From Plantago major (lineage: Eukaryota > Streptophyta > Magnoliopsida > Lamiales > Plantaginaceae): a DNA stretch of 64,000 bases. Under the pieces are notes generated by a model. The model had not been told where the DNA came from, ran no database searches, and saw only the letters and a list, made by a program, of their open reading frames with translations. Location of the stretch: contig CM048841.1 in NCBI GenBank assembly GCA_026545765.1, forward strand, positions 67,454,217 through 67,518,216, written 5' to 3'. This document shows positions 33,175 through 45,281 of the stretch, one piece after another; within the stretch, counting starts at the first letter, position 1; the number at the start of each line of letters is the position of its first letter. The position numbers and the translations under genes were made by a program.

Positions 33175-33589
33175 ATGAATTCCAATCGTTCATGGATGTA
33201 CGATCGTACGGCGGTAAATGACAGAGTTTCTAGGAGTTTTGTAGAAGGGGTTAAATGTTTCGTCTCGTTTGCCATGGGACGTTCAGTTTGTGCAACTGGG
33301 GGTTGATAAAGTGTCCTTGCACATTGGAAACCTACAGAAACAAGCAATTTATGACGCCTACAGCAGTATTCGAGACCTTCGACGTTACGGATTCATGCCT
33401 GAGTATCATGTATGGATTCATCACGGTGAGGAAGCACCGTCCATGGCATACCTCCAATGGAGGGAGAGGCGGGGTTTGGGGCCGCCTATCGAGTGCCTTT
33501 CTGCTTGTCGGAACATGTGCATGGTGTATTGGGAGGAGGATGTAGATCTGTTGGAATGCAAGTTCTATGGTAGGGAGCGTCACAAGTGA
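33175..33589 (+). pseudogene. CACTA-1 duplicated transposase-associated mini-ORF
   Basis: Resembles the N-terminal transposase-associated zinc-binding domain (SWMYDRT; GLIKCPCTLETYRNKQF; YHVWIHHGEEAPSM). It is followed directly by a tail, CMVYWEEDVDLLECKFYGRE, that resembles the later part of the main transposase (CMIYWEEDADLIECKFCGKE). It looks like a shortened duplicate of the following gene. One frame change lies just before GLIKCPC, and CACTA-2 has the same lesion. Confidence 0.65.
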
Positions 33590-33867
33590 TGAGGAGGATC
33601 GTGCATGAGAATGAGGAGTTTCATCCGTTTTGTATCTAGGCTTGTATAACTAGTAATCATTAGTTGATATATATATGAAACCAAACATTATGGTAAAATT
33701 GAAGCTGATGTAACTTATATTATGTAATGCCGTAACAATTGACTGGAGCTAATATAACTTATATTACGTAGCAATTGATTGAATTATTGTGAAATTGATT
33801 TATTATCGTAAATGAAAGACCTCGATCTAATGAATTCAAACGTGTCAGGTTATTATCTAATTATTCA

Positions 33868-36800
33868 ATGAATACCGATCGTTCATGGATGTATTGTCGT
33901 ACTCTCAATGGCAGAGTTCAATGGAGTTTTCTGAAAGGGGTTGAAGGTTTCATTGCATTTGCAATGTCAAATCCGGCTTGTGTAAAGGATGGGTTGATAA
34001 AGTGCCCTTGTGCAATGAAACAGTGCAGAAACAAGCAATACGTGGCTCCTAAAGCGGTAGTCCAGAACTTGAGGAAAAATGGATTCCTGCCGGGGTATCA
34101 GGTATGGAATCATCATGGTGAGGAAGCAGCACCGTCCAATACATGTGACCAATACAGACAGCGTGGAAGGAAGATAAAAAAATGAACAAGCCGGGGAACA
34201 AAGTACATCTGAAGGCGATGCTATTCGAGCTCGAGTCGAACAAATGGTGTATGATGCTGCAGGGGCAGAGTTCAGGGACACAACTAACACTGAAACCGAG
34301 GTGGAGGTGGAGGAACCACCGAATCCCGAGGATCAGTTGTTCTTTGACTTGTTAGAATCATCAAGGGAGTTGGTTTATCCGGGGTGTAAGCTCACTTAGT
34401 TGTCTTTGTTGGCTCGACTAATGAGTTGTAAGGCTAACGGCCAGCAATCTGAAACGAGCTTCAATGAATGGGTTGACGTAATGTTGGACCTTTGTCCTGA
34501 AGAAAACCTAGTTCCCACCAACTTTTACCAAACGAAGAAAAAGATGCGGGCTTTAGGTCGCTGTGGTAACCATATCGGCATTGTCCGAAAATGTGCATGA
34601 TATATTGGGAGGAGGATGCAGATCTAATAGAGTGCAAGTTCTGTGGTAAGGAATGGTACAAACGCTACAAGGAGGGGGCTGCAAAGAAAAAACAGAAGAA
34701 AAATCTCCCTCATAAGAAAATGTGGTACTTCCCTCTAGCACCTCGTTTGAAAAGATTGTATGCTTCAAGTGCTTCTGCGGATAAAATGCGGTGGCACAAG
34801 GAGCGAGTAATCTTGGATAATGTAGAAGATGGTAGAATGGACCATCCAACAGACTCACCCGCATGGAAATCGTTTGATAAGATATATCCAGAGTTTGCAG
34901 CCGAATCTAGAAATGTACGATTGGGACTTTGTACGGATGGTTTTAACTTGCTCGAGTGAACGCGTAAATACTCTTGTTGGCGCTTATGCTCACACCGCAT
35001 AATCCTTTCGATGAGTGCATGAAGGAGCCATTCATGTTTCTGACTGCGTTGGTGCCTGGGCCGAAAGATCCTGGACTGACGTTTGATGTTTTCTTGCAAG
35101 CCCTAATCAAGGAGCTGATCGAGTTGTGGACGGATGGTATCCCTGCATATGATGTGTCAACAAAAAAGAACTTCACCTTGAGAGCAGCTCTTCTTTGGAC
35201 CGTGAGTGACTTCCCTGCGTACTCCATGCTATCTGGAAGGAAAACCGCAGGGAAATATGCATGTCCACATTGCTTGGAGGATACAGATGCATTTAGACTG
35301 AAGGGTAGTGGAAAATTTTGTTGGTTTGATTGTCATCGTAGGTTGCTAGAAAGTGACCATCCGTTCAGGAAGAACAAGGATCAATTCTTGAAAAATAAAG
35401 TAAATCGACAAAAAGCCCGACAAGACTTACTTGGTGCACAAATTCTTGCGGAGATTGATAGGTTGGGTCTTATGAAGGTCCCGAACTTGGGTGGATGAAG
35501 CATAACGAGAAAATTGGTAAAAATGTGGTTGGAGGAAGAGAAGCATCTTCGGGACTTGCCTTCTTGGAGCGATCTTCTTATCCGTCACAACTTAGATTTC
35601 ATGCACATTGAGAAGAACGTGTTCGAGAACTTATTCAATACACTTAGCAACATTGAGGGAAAAACAAAGGACCATGCGAAGTCTAGATCCGAGTTGTCCA
35701 CGTGGTGTAAAAGGCCTGAGTTGACAAAGAAGGATGAGAATGGTAAGTGGCCGAAAGCGTGCTACACAATTGACAACGCTTCTAGGTCAATTGTGTTTGA
35801 TTGGGTGAGGGCATTGAGTTTCCCAGATAATTACGCCTCAAATTTAGAGAGGTGTGTGGATTTGAAGAAGACAAAGGTTTATGGGATGAAGAGCCACGGT
35901 ATGTGTGTTCATGGAGAGGCTTATCCCGGTAGCATTTCTAGAGCTGCTGCCGAAACACGTATGGACTGCTATCACCGAGTTGAGCTTATTTTTCAAAAAT
36001 TTAGGCACAAGGGTGGTTCATGAAAATTGTTGGAAAATCTTGAAAGGAACATACCATTGATTCTATGCAAGCTCGAGCGTATCTTTCCACCGAGCTGGTT
36101 TGATTCTATGGAGCACTTGTCGGTTCACCTTCCTCATGAAGCGAGACTTCTTGGAGTTCGATGATCGATGGATGTATCCATTCGAGAGATACTTGGGGAA
36201 ATTGAAGAAGTATGTCAACAACAAATGTAAACCTGAAGGTTCGATTGCCAATGCCTACATTCGAGAGGAAACTGCAACCTTCTGCTCTTATTACTTTGAT
36301 GAACACGTCCCTACGAAGACATCAAGGCCGGCTCGAAACGCAGACACATTCGTAGTTCAAGCGGATGATGAGTTTTCCCTATCTGTCTTCAGGGTATCAG
36401 GGAGACCTCTTGGTGCAGCTAAGAAAGAATATCTTACGGATAAAGAGTTGAAAGCAACTCAATATTATGTCCTCACGAATTGTGCTGAGGTTGACCAGTA
36501 TATGGTACTATTTGCGAGGTGAGGAACCATTTATTTAAATTTTAATATAGCTACGCAAGTCTCTACTTCAATTATAGACTTATCATCGAATCAATGTTTG
36601 CAGTTTTTTCAAAAAGCGTTGTTTGGAAGAAAATCCTCAGATGACAGAGGATACAATAGAGGAACTACTTGACTCTAAAATTCCTACAGAATTTCCAGAT
36701 TGGTTACGAGAGTATGTCCGGAATCCAATTAACAATGTCACATGCATATACTTAAAGGCTCTTGCAGAAGGGCTATTCAAAAAGGTCTACACATTCCCAG

Positions 36801-37352
36801 GTTATATAGTCAATGGCCTTAGGTTCCACACGACTGAATGTAACACGGCCATGGCGACAAGAAACTCCGGGGTGTGTGTTAAGGGTGCAGAAGATTATGG
36901 AGACGCTACTTTGTTTGATTTCCACGACAAGCTAAAACGAATTGTGAGGATTGAATATTCTGGCTTGCCATTGAAACGAACCTTCTTGTTTGATGTTGAG
37001 TGGTATGATCCTAATCCAGGAGGTACGAGGAAGAACGAGCAGTATGAAATGGTTGATGTTAACCAAAAGAAGAGGTACCGAACCAAGTATGAACCATTTA
37101 TTCTGGCGACTCAAGCACGACAAGTGGTGTTTCTTGAATATCCAAGCAGGAAACGCGATAAGGGGGAATGGTTAGCTGCGGTACCTATTCGTGCTCGCTC
37201 GAAAGTGGAGTACATTGAGAAAGACGACTCAATTACCAACTCGTACCAACAAGAGGATGTCGATAAACAAGCAGAAGATCCCATAGAAGCAGATGATGAG
37301 TTGTTTGATCTGCACGAGGACAAATATGTAGACTTAGAGGACGGCGATAACG
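33868..37352 (+). pseudogene. CACTA-1 transposase (Transpos_assoc, Transposase_21, DUF4218, DUF4216)
   Basis: Starts MNTDRSWMYCRTLNGRVQWS. Domain order: transposase-associated domain (33868-34185); a linker with NEWVDVMLDLCPEENLVPTN; Transposase_21 (34591-35498: CMIYWEEDADLIECKFCG, GLCTDGFN, LMLTPHNPF, WTDGIPAYDVS, FTLRAALLWTVSDFPAYSML, KYACPHCLEDTDAF); DUF4218 (35514-36522: RHNLDFMHIEKNVFENLFNT, YPFERYLGKLKKYVNNKCKP, EGSIANAYIREE); DUF4216 (36623-37352). Frame breaks lie near 34187, 34398, 34600, 34960, 35497, 36023 and 36165. It should cut at CACTA ends but cannot be made intact. A donor at 37353 suggests splicing into the next region. Confidence 0.88.
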
Positions 37353-37484
37353 GTATATTATGTGTATTAATTATAACTAGTTAGTAGTTGATAACATTTG
37401 AGTAATTATATGTGTTATTATAATCTGTTCTGTATTATAACTCGTACTAACACATTTTATTGTATTTATTACATGTTTTTGCAG

Positions 37485-39311
37485 ATGCCGCGACAGAGGC
37501 CGTCCACCTATTGTCCCCCACCACGCAGCCGGCCGCATGATAGTAGTGGTGGGTCGGGGTGGTCGACGAGGAGGGCTCCGATGGTCGAGGCGTGGTCTCG
37601 ATTCCTAAGACCCCGGGTAGGAGAGAGCAACCGTGGCTCTACCGGTCGGCCAGACACATCTTTGGAGGACGACCACGACGATTGTCTCTACCTCGTGTTC
37701 GATCCAAACCATCCCAACGTCACGTGGGACGGCTTGCCAGTGATTTTCCCTGTTGGTCCTGCCAAGTAAGTATTATACATTCTTCTTAAATATGTAAAAT
37801 ATAACTTATAATGATAGTTGACAAGTATAAATTGTTGTACTAAAGTAATATATATCTGTTTCTTGTATCTTATACATTGACAACAGCTTGTGGCCTCGGG
37901 AGGTGCACAACAAACTAAGTGACATCTTCCGGAGCAGGAGAGAGCCACCGGGGCAGGGTGGTGAGTGTTGGAGCCACATCTCGGAGCGCATGAGGGCCGA
38001 GTACTTCGATGAGCTGAGGGTAAGTTAAAATATGGCATTCCTTCGTTTGTAATTATAATCGTTTTAATATGAGTGGTATGTTAGCCACTGTATGTGAGTG
38101 GTATGTTAGCCACTTTATTTGGGTGATATGTTAGTCACCATTGTGTTAGTAAAATTTAGGACAATGTGAGTGGTATGTTAGCCACTATGTGTGAGTGGTA
38201 TGTTAGCCACTTTGTTTGGGTGATATGTTAGTCACCATATCTGTTATGTTGTTGTATCTTGTTAAATTGATGTAACATGGTGAGGTTATACATGTATTGA
38301 CTTTGGATGTTGTATGAAATTGGGAGTGTAGAAGGAGTACTTCATTCTGAAGAGTTGATCCCACAGATCTGGCGTGTTTACGAGACTGTGGGATCCAAAC
38401 TGTACAGGGATATGGTCTGTTCGTGGAAGGCCATTCGGGATCGGGGTGGCCCAATCCCTCCACAGGTTAATCCAGCAGAGTGGGCCCTTTGGGATGCCTA
38501 CTGGCGCCGAACTGATGTCCAGGACGTTGCCTGGACCTACAGGAAGAACCGGGTATCCTAGTCTGATACGGCAGGAAGGGCCGTTCACCACCTTGGGAGG
38601 CGATCTAGTGTCACTGATTATTATCAATCGATGTGTATATATGTGTTTTTGCAATCTAGCATTACGTGTATGTATTGTGTCTCTGCTGCTCTATTACTTG
38701 TAGATGATAAATTGTTGACTAGATCTGGTTTGATTCAGGTGGCACGGGGGGAGGTGACATCCAAGTATGCCATCTTCAAGAAGGCCAAGCAGAAGGGCGG
38801 GGTATGGACCGACTGCCGGGCCTCGTCTATTGCGGTATGTTTATGTTGCTTAAAGTTCATATTTGTACACTATTACAAGTTATTTTTTAAAAAGAATGGC
38901 GATCATGATATCTGCTATTTACGATTTCAGGCTGAGGTTGATGCTCAGGTGACGAGGCAAGAGGACGAGACGGGTGATGTGTTGTCAACTGAACAAGTTG
39001 ACAACATCTTCCTAGAGGTCAACAAACCGGACAAGAAAGAACGAATATATGGACTCGGGAGCCTCGGTTTGAGCCTGGCTAGTCCGGGGTGCTCCTCATC
39101 ATCATCCCAGAAGTCCAGACGTCCGGTTTACACACAGGACCAGGTCTCGGAAATGGTGCGATGCGGTCGACAAAGTTGCTCGACTAACTCAAGAGATGGA
39201 GCAACAAAGGACGCGAGATGGAGGCGCAGAGAACGAAGGAGGAGAAAGCGCCTTGATTCTGAGATGGAAGCGATTGATGTCCCAGTTCCGCCATCACCCA
39301 CACCCGTCTGA
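37485..39311 (+). pseudogene. CACTA-1 downstream region, Transposase_24-like (tnpA-like), with introns
   Basis: Exons separated by GT-AG introns. Exon a (37485-37767) is Arg/Pro-rich and ends CLYLVFDPNHPNVTWDGLPV. Exon b (37887-38019) includes LWPREVHNKLSDIFRSRREP and ISERMRAEYFDELR. Exon c (38320-38620) includes WRVYETVGSKLYRDMVCSWK and WALWDAYWRRTDVQDVAWTY. Exons d-e (38739-39311) include ARGEVTSKYAIFKKAKQKGG and DKKERIYGLGSLGLSLASPG, then a basic C-terminus. The pattern matches plant Transposase_24/Ptta-type proteins, thought to be the DNA-binding partner. One intron holds a hairpin minisatellite. Some frames are shifted; exon ends are approximate. Confidence 0.7.
38071..38236. repeat. Hairpin minisatellite in CACTA-1 (two units)
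   Basis: Two copies of a block holding GTGGTATGTTAGCCAC twice and GTGATATGTTAGTCAC once. Each word is a short inverted repeat. It lies in an intron of the tnpA-like region. Confidence 0.85.
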
Positions 39312-39505
39312 TAGCTAGTTAGTTATGTATCTGTATGTTCGGATTTTTTTTCATATTTACACTTGTGTGGATAATTTCTCCAGCTCCGGATATTACTTTT
39401 TTAATTCAAAATTTATTGAAATATTTTCCGTATTATTCATTTATTATCGAACATTATATTGATTAAATAGGTGAACTACGAAAAACAGGGATTAATATGA
39501 AATAA

Positions 39506-39900
39506 ATAATGACGGATTAATAGTGACGGATTCACAGTGACGGAAATTCACAGTGACGGAATTAGTGACGGAATTTCAGATTCCGTCACTAATTCCAATA
39601 ATATGTTGGACGACGGATAGAATCTATCCGTCGCTAAATATAACGACGGATAGAATCTATCCGTCGCTAAAATGGACGACGGATAGATTCTATCCGTCGT
39701 TATATTTCGATTAAAAAAAAAAGTCAAATATATAATCCGTCGTCCAATCCGTCGCGAATTGGACGACGGATTATCTATCCGTCGGCCCAACTCCAGCGGG
39801 GCGACGGATTTTTTATCCGTCGCCCGATCCGTCGCCATAGCTGGGGCGATGGATCGTTGGGCTGAAGCGACGGATCTATCCGTTGCCCCAGCCCAGTTTT
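39506..39900. repeat. CACTA-1 right subterminal palindrome array
   Basis: Repeated GTGACGGAATT units, then CGACGGATAGA / TCTATCCGTCG palindromes and GGGGCGACGGAT words up to the right terminus. It is the counterpart of the left array but richer in the AATTCCGTCAC variant. Confidence 0.85.
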
Positions 39901-39912
39901 TTTGTAGTGTTA

Positions 39913-40337
39913 TGAGCTGCAAAGGCTAGATAGAGTCTTATTGCATCCAATCTTGCAACTGGTGCATAAGATTCATCAAAATCTAGTCCTTAAGTCTGGG
40001 TGAATCCCTTGGCAACCAGCATTGCTTTGTTTCTGGTTATTTCACCAGACTCATTCATTTTGTTTCTGAAAACCCACTTGGTTCCAATTAAAGATATTCC
40101 GTCAACAAATGGAACCAGTTTCCAGACTTTGTTTCTCTCAAATTGATCCAACTCTTCTTGCATTGCAGAGATCCAATCTTGATCCTTTAATGCTTCTTCT
40201 ATAGTTTTAGGTTCAATATTTGAGATGAAACATCCATAGAGACAATTTGCTTTTTCAGCGATTGCTCTTCTAGTTCTAACTCCTTGGTCTAACGGACCGA
40301 TTACATCCTTTGCAGGATGATTTCTTATCCATTTCAT
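39913..40337 (-). pseudogene. Sirevirus reverse transcriptase, first part (cut by CACTA-1)
   Basis: EALKDQDWISAMQEELDQFERNKVWKLVP and IGTKWVFRNKMNESGEITRNKAMLVAKGFTQT are the start of Copia RT (RVT_2). A TAA stop follows at about 39990, after which RT-like sequence continues to the CACTA-1 insertion at 39909. RT resumes at 32097. Confidence 0.85.
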
Positions 40338-40984
40338 AATGGGTTTTGAACTATATCATTTTGATCTGAATGTGAATCAATATGATCTTGATGGGATACT
40401 TGTGCAGTATCTGAGATATCTGACACATGGGAAATGCCATGGATATCTGACACTTTTTCAGTGTTAGGGATATCTGAAATTTGATTTTCAGCAATCTCAT
40501 TCTCAGAAACCTCTACATGATGAAGGTTCTCAGTAACCTGTTCCATAGGAAATTCTTCATCATGTCTTAGAGTCATCTGGTTGTTACTAAGCAATGGTTG
40601 CTTTTCATCGTCAGACTCATCCCCTAAGTGAATGATAGAATTGTTTCCTTTTGAGGATTCTTTTTCAGAATCTTTAATCATCAGTTCTTTGAACCTATCT
40701 GAGAGATCATCATTTAAGGGTATTTTCTTGTTTCTTTCGTAGAAAACTACATGAACAGATTCTTCAATCTTTTGCGTTCTTTTGTTGTAGATTCTATAGG
40801 CTTTGCTATTCAGAGAATAACCAAGAAATACTCCTTCATCTGCCTTTGGTTGAAATGTTCTCAAGTACTCTTTTCCATTGTTAAGAACGAAACATCTGCA
40901 ACCAAACACCCTTAGATGTTTGATACTAGGGGGTCTACCAATCAAAAGTTCATAAGGAGTTTTGTCATGGTGTTTGTTAATCAA
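40334..40984 (-). pseudogene. Sirevirus integrase C-terminal region
   Basis: KTPYELLIGRPPSIKHLRVFGCRCFVLN and FQPKADEGVFLGYSLNSKAYRIYN are typical Copia integrase C-terminal motifs. A Ser/Glu/Asp-rich linker with repeated SDI words follows, leading to RT. A stop precedes the segment near 40985. Confidence 0.85.
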
Positions 40985-41099
40985 ACATCTATTTTAGGTG
41001 TAGCAGGCTGTGTTAATAGCTTCAACCCAATAGATTTCACTTATTTCAGTGTCAGCGAGCATTGTTCTTGCTGCTTCTTTTAGGGTCCTATTCTTCCTT

Positions 41100-42023
41100 T
41101 CAGTAACACCATTTTTGTTGTGGTGTTCTTACGGAAGATAGTTGATGTTGTATACCTTTGCAGGTACAAAACTGTTTTATGTACTGGTTCACAAACTCAG
41201 TACCATGGTCTGTTCTGATTACATATACCTTGTCATTTTTCATGATTTCGAGCTTATTCAGCAAGTTGGGTATCTCAACCCTTGCATCAGATTTGTGTTT
41301 AAGAAAGACAACCCAAGTGAATCTTGAGTAATCATCAACAACAACCAGACCATACTTCTTTCCTGCATAACTAGTTACAGAGGATTCAAAAAGATCCATA
41401 TGTAACATTTGCAGTGGCCTTTCACTGGAGTGTCTAGTTTTAGATTTGAAAGATGTTTTGGATTGTTTTCCCATTTGGCAAGCTGAGCATATACCATCTT
41501 TTCTATATGCCATTTTAGGTAAACCAACCACCAACTCTTTCTTGGCTAGCTTGTTCAGAGTTTTGAAATTCAAGTGACTCATTCTTTTATGCCATAGCCA
41601 ATTTTCTTCAGTGTGGCCAGATTGACTCACCATGAGACATTCTTCAGTTGTGGCAGATGCCCAATCAGCAACATAAAGATTTCCTTTTCGCCTAGCAACC
41701 AAGACTGTCTGCTTTGACTCATTGTCAATCACTTTGTATAGTTTTGACTTGATCTTGACAGTATACCCTTTGTCTACTAGTTTACTCATGCTTAGGAGAT
41801 TATATTTCAATCCCTTTACATGTAGTACTTCAGAGATTGTAAGGGCTCCAAACTTCAGATTGCCAAATCCTATGGTTGGATTTTCATCTCCTCCATCAAA
41901 TCTAATAATTGGACCATCATAGCATTTTCTGTAGTTAATCAGATTTGCTTTGTCTCCTGTCATGTGCTTCCCACATCCGCTATCAAAATGCCACTTTGGA
42001 TTGTTCTTTAGAGTGTTCTGCAC
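41100..42023 (-). pseudogene. Sirevirus protease and integrase (N-terminal and core)
   Basis: WHFDSGCGKHMTGD near the start holds the aspartic protease DSG-type active site. WLWHKRMSHLNFKTLNKLAK...CSACQMGKQSK is the gag-pre-integrase zinc motif (HHCC). HMDLFESSVTSYAGKKYGLVVVDDYSRFTW holds the first integrase Asp and IRTDHGTEF the second. The frame is lost at about 41112 near the third catalytic region (RTPQQ...). Integrase normally inserts the cDNA; this frameshift would remove its C-terminal part. Confidence 0.88.
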
Positions 42024-42828
42024 AAGACAGGAAACAGGAGATTAGGTTCTCATACCAACAATGGAACCATCTGGACTAAAGAATCTTCCAGTAGGAATCC
42101 ATTTTTAATGAATTTCTTAGGAATATTCTTTTGTCTTATAGGAACATAAGGAGGAATTCTAGTTAAATGATTAGTATCATTGTTATTAAGAACTATTTTC
42201 TTCCTTGGTGTGTTCCTTGGTGCTCCATTTGGTGCTTTCAGATACCTGTCAGGTTTCTGAGTCTGCTTCTCAGCAAACTTAGCTTTCCAAGCCAGATTTC
42301 TTCTAGCCCTGGCATTCAGATTTTCAGTGGCTTGACTCATCTTCCACTTCTGATAATTGCCGTGAGCAATTCTAGCCTTTAACCATCGTTCTTGCTCTTG
42401 TTTATACTCACGAGCAAGTTGTTTCCCTATGACTTTATAGCCAATGCCATTTCGAGCGCCTGGTGCTATCTGAGTTCTCATCTCAGCAGCTTTGCTAGTC
42501 TCTGGAACGTCTAGTTTCTTTTCAGAAAACGTGACATAGGAGAATTTGCCAGCTCCTGCAATTCTTCCTTTCTGAGAGACATAGCACTGTGGGTGATTAC
42601 ACTTTTCAGTGTTATGTTTCTTTTAAGAAATATTTCCAACAATTTTCCTTGGGACTTGTTTTTCCCACAAAGGTTTGGTCGCAACTGCCTTTCCTTTGTC
42701 AACAACCTTAGTTTTCTGACCAATGCTATAGGTTGTTTGGGAACCACCTTGCTGAGTACTGACAAATGTTTTTCTTTCATCACTCTTATTCAGAGTGGTA
42801 GAACTATCTGTTTGTGTGTCCAGCCCAA
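42024..42828 (-). pseudogene. Sirevirus gag-pol linker region after CACTA-2
   Basis: Continues the gag-pol frame on the far side of CACTA-2. It includes a basic stretch (KQLAREYKQEQERWLKARIA; ARARRNLAWKAKFAEKQTQK) before the protease. The region is shifted between frames (stop at about 42620, frame change near 42500). It has no catalytic motif. Confidence 0.6.
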
Positions 42829-42879
42829 TACTACAAAAACACGGCTCAGAAGCGGATAGATCCGTTTACTCTGGCCATA

Positions 42880-43155
42880 TCCGCCCGGCTACGGCGACGG
42901 ATAGAAAACCGTCGCCTCGAGCGTGGCGACGGATAACAATCCGTCGTCCAATTCGCGACGGATTGACCAATTTTTTTTTTTTTTAATTCCGAAATATAGC
43001 GACGGATAGAATCTATCCGTCGCTATATTTAGCGACGGATAGAATCTATCCGTCGCTAAATATTTTAATTGGACTAGTGACGGAATTTGAAATTCCGTCA
43101 CTAATTCCGTCACTGTGAATTCCGTCACTAATTCCGTCACTGTGAATTCCGTCAC
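42880..43155. repeat. CACTA-2 subterminal palindrome array (tnpA-side end)
   Basis: GGCGACGGATA, AGCGACGGATAGA / TCTATCCGTCGC palindromes and repeated AATTCCGTCAC units. It corresponds to 39506-39900 of CACTA-1 but is shorter. Confidence 0.85.
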
Positions 43156-43330
43156 TATTTATTTCATATTAATCCCTATTATTCGTAGTTCACCTATTTA
43201 ATCAATATAATGTTCGATAATAAATCAATAATACGGAAAATGTTTCAATGAATAAAAAGTAATATTGAATGGAGAAATTATCCAAACAAGTGTAAATATG
43301 AAAAAATCCGAACATACGATACATAACTAG

Positions 43331-45195
43331 CTATCGACGGGTGGGTGTGGGTGATGGCGGGCGGGACATGAATGCTCCATACAGAATCAAGGCGCCGTTC
43401 TCCTCCATTCGTTCTCCGTCATGGCGCTCCATCTCGTCCCTTTGTTGCTCCATCTCTTGAGTTAGCGAGCAACTTTGTTCCGGACTTCTTGTTGCACCAT
43501 TTCGAGACACAGTCACGTGTGTAAACCGGACGTCTGGATGCTTTGGGATGATGATGAGGAGCACCGGACTAGCAGGATGCAAACCGAGGCTCCGAGTCCA
43601 TATATTCGTCCTTTCTTGTCCGGTTTGTTGACCTCTAGGAAGATGTTGTCAACTTGTTGATTGACAACACATCACCCGTCTCGTCCTCTCGCCACACGAA
43701 AGCATCAACCTCAGCCTGAAATCGTAAATAGCAGATATCATGATCAGTTACTGTTTTTAAAAAGTAACTTGTAATAGTGTACAAATATGAACTTTAAGCA
43801 ACATAAACATACATGATAGGCGAGGCCGGCGATCGGTCCATACCCATATACCTTGGCCTTCTCGAAGATGGTATACTTGGATGTCACCTCCCCCCGTGCC
43901 ACCTGAATCAAACCAGATCTAGTCAACAATTTATCATCTACAAGTAATAGAGCAGCAGAGACTTCATACATACACGCAATGCTAGATTGCAAAAACACAT
44001 ATATACGCACCGATTGATAATAATCAGTAACAGTAGATCGCCTCCCAAGGTTGTGAACGGCCCTTCTCGTCAGACGATCGGGATGCCGGTTACTGTTGGT
44101 CCAAGCAACGTCACGGACATCGATTCGGCGCCGATGAGGCATCCCAAAGGGCCCACTCCGTTGCATCAACCTGTGGAGGGATTGGGCCACCCCGATCCCG
44201 AATGGCCTTCCACGTACAGACCATATCCCTGTACAGTTTGGATCCCACAGTCTCGTAAACGCGCCAGATCTGTGGGATCAACCTGCTGGGAATGAAGTAC
44301 TCCTTCTACATTCCCAATTTCATACAACATCCAAAGTCAATACATGTCCTAACAACATAACAGATATGGTGACTAACATATCACCCAAATAAAGTGGCTA
44401 ACATACCACTCACATATAGTGGCTAACATACCACTCACATTGTCCTAAAATTTACTAACACAATGGTGACTAATATATCACCCAAATAAAGTGGCTAACA
44501 TACCACTCACATACAGTGGCTAACATACCACTCACATTGTCCTAAAATTTACTAACACAATGGTGACTAACATATCACCCAAATAAAGTGGCTAACATAC
44601 CACTCACATACAGTGGCTAACATACCACTCATATTAAAACGATTATAATTACAAACGAAGGAATGCCATATTTTAACTTACCCTCAGCTCATCGAAGTAC
44701 TCGGCCCTCATGCGCTCCGAGATGTGGCTCCAACACTCACCACCACCTTGGTGGCTCTCTCACCTCCGGAAGATGTCACCTAGTTTGTTGTGCACCTCCC
44801 GAGGCCATAAGCTGTTGTCAATGTATAAGATACAAGAAACGAATATGCATTACTTTAGTACAGCAATTTATACTTGTCAACTATCATTATCAGTTATGTT
44901 TTACATATTTAAGAAGAATGTATAATACTTACTTGGCAGGACCAATAGGGAAAATCACAGGCAAGCCGTCCCACGTGACGTTGGGATTGTTTGGATCGAA
45001 CACGAGGTAGGGACAATCGTCGTGGTCGTCCTCCGGTAATGTCTGGCTGTTGGTAGAGCCACTTGCTCTCTCTGCCGGGGGTCTCGGGAATCCGAGACCT
45101 TGTCATGATCTTGAGCCCTCCACCGACGGTGTCCCGACCCACCACTATCATGCGGCGGCTGCGTGGGGGACGATAGTGGACGGCCTCTGTCATGG
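43331..45195 (-). pseudogene. CACTA-2 tnpA-like (Transposase_24-like) region
   Basis: The inverted equivalent of 37485-39311, with the same exon-like blocks (LPRVRSKQSQ frame shift of the exon-a end; ARGEVTSKYTIFEKAKVYG; basic C-terminus near 43400-43600). The copies differ by indels, so different frames are open in each. It is preceded by the same TTTTGCAG acceptor near 45197. Non-functional as it stands. Confidence 0.65.
44370..44634. repeat. Hairpin minisatellite in CACTA-2 (three units)
   Basis: The same hairpin words as at 38071-38236, with three higher-order units instead of two, separated by a CATTGTCCTAAAATTTACTA linker. Confidence 0.85.
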
Positions 45196-45281
45196 CATCT
45201 GCAAAAAATGTAATAAATACAATAAAAATGTGTTAGTACGAGTTATAATACATAACAGATTATAATAACACATATAATTAC

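Larger units (their letters stand above)
32101..39909 (+). mobile_element. CACTA transposon 1 (En/Spm-like)
   Basis: Starts CACTACAAGAATAC and ends TTTTTTTGTAGTG, with the perfect 3-bp duplication TTA at 32098-32100 and 39910-39912. Both subterminal regions carry arrays of GCGACGGATAA / TTATCCGTCGC palindromes. The interior codes for a Transposase_21-type transposase and a downstream Transposase_24-like region. The 7809-bp copy splits the Sirevirus RT gene. Stops and frameshifts make it non-autonomous. Confidence 0.93.

Noticed and set aside
33967..34290. Minus-strand open frames across CACTA-1
   Set aside because: Antisense to the transposase domains recognised on the plus strand.
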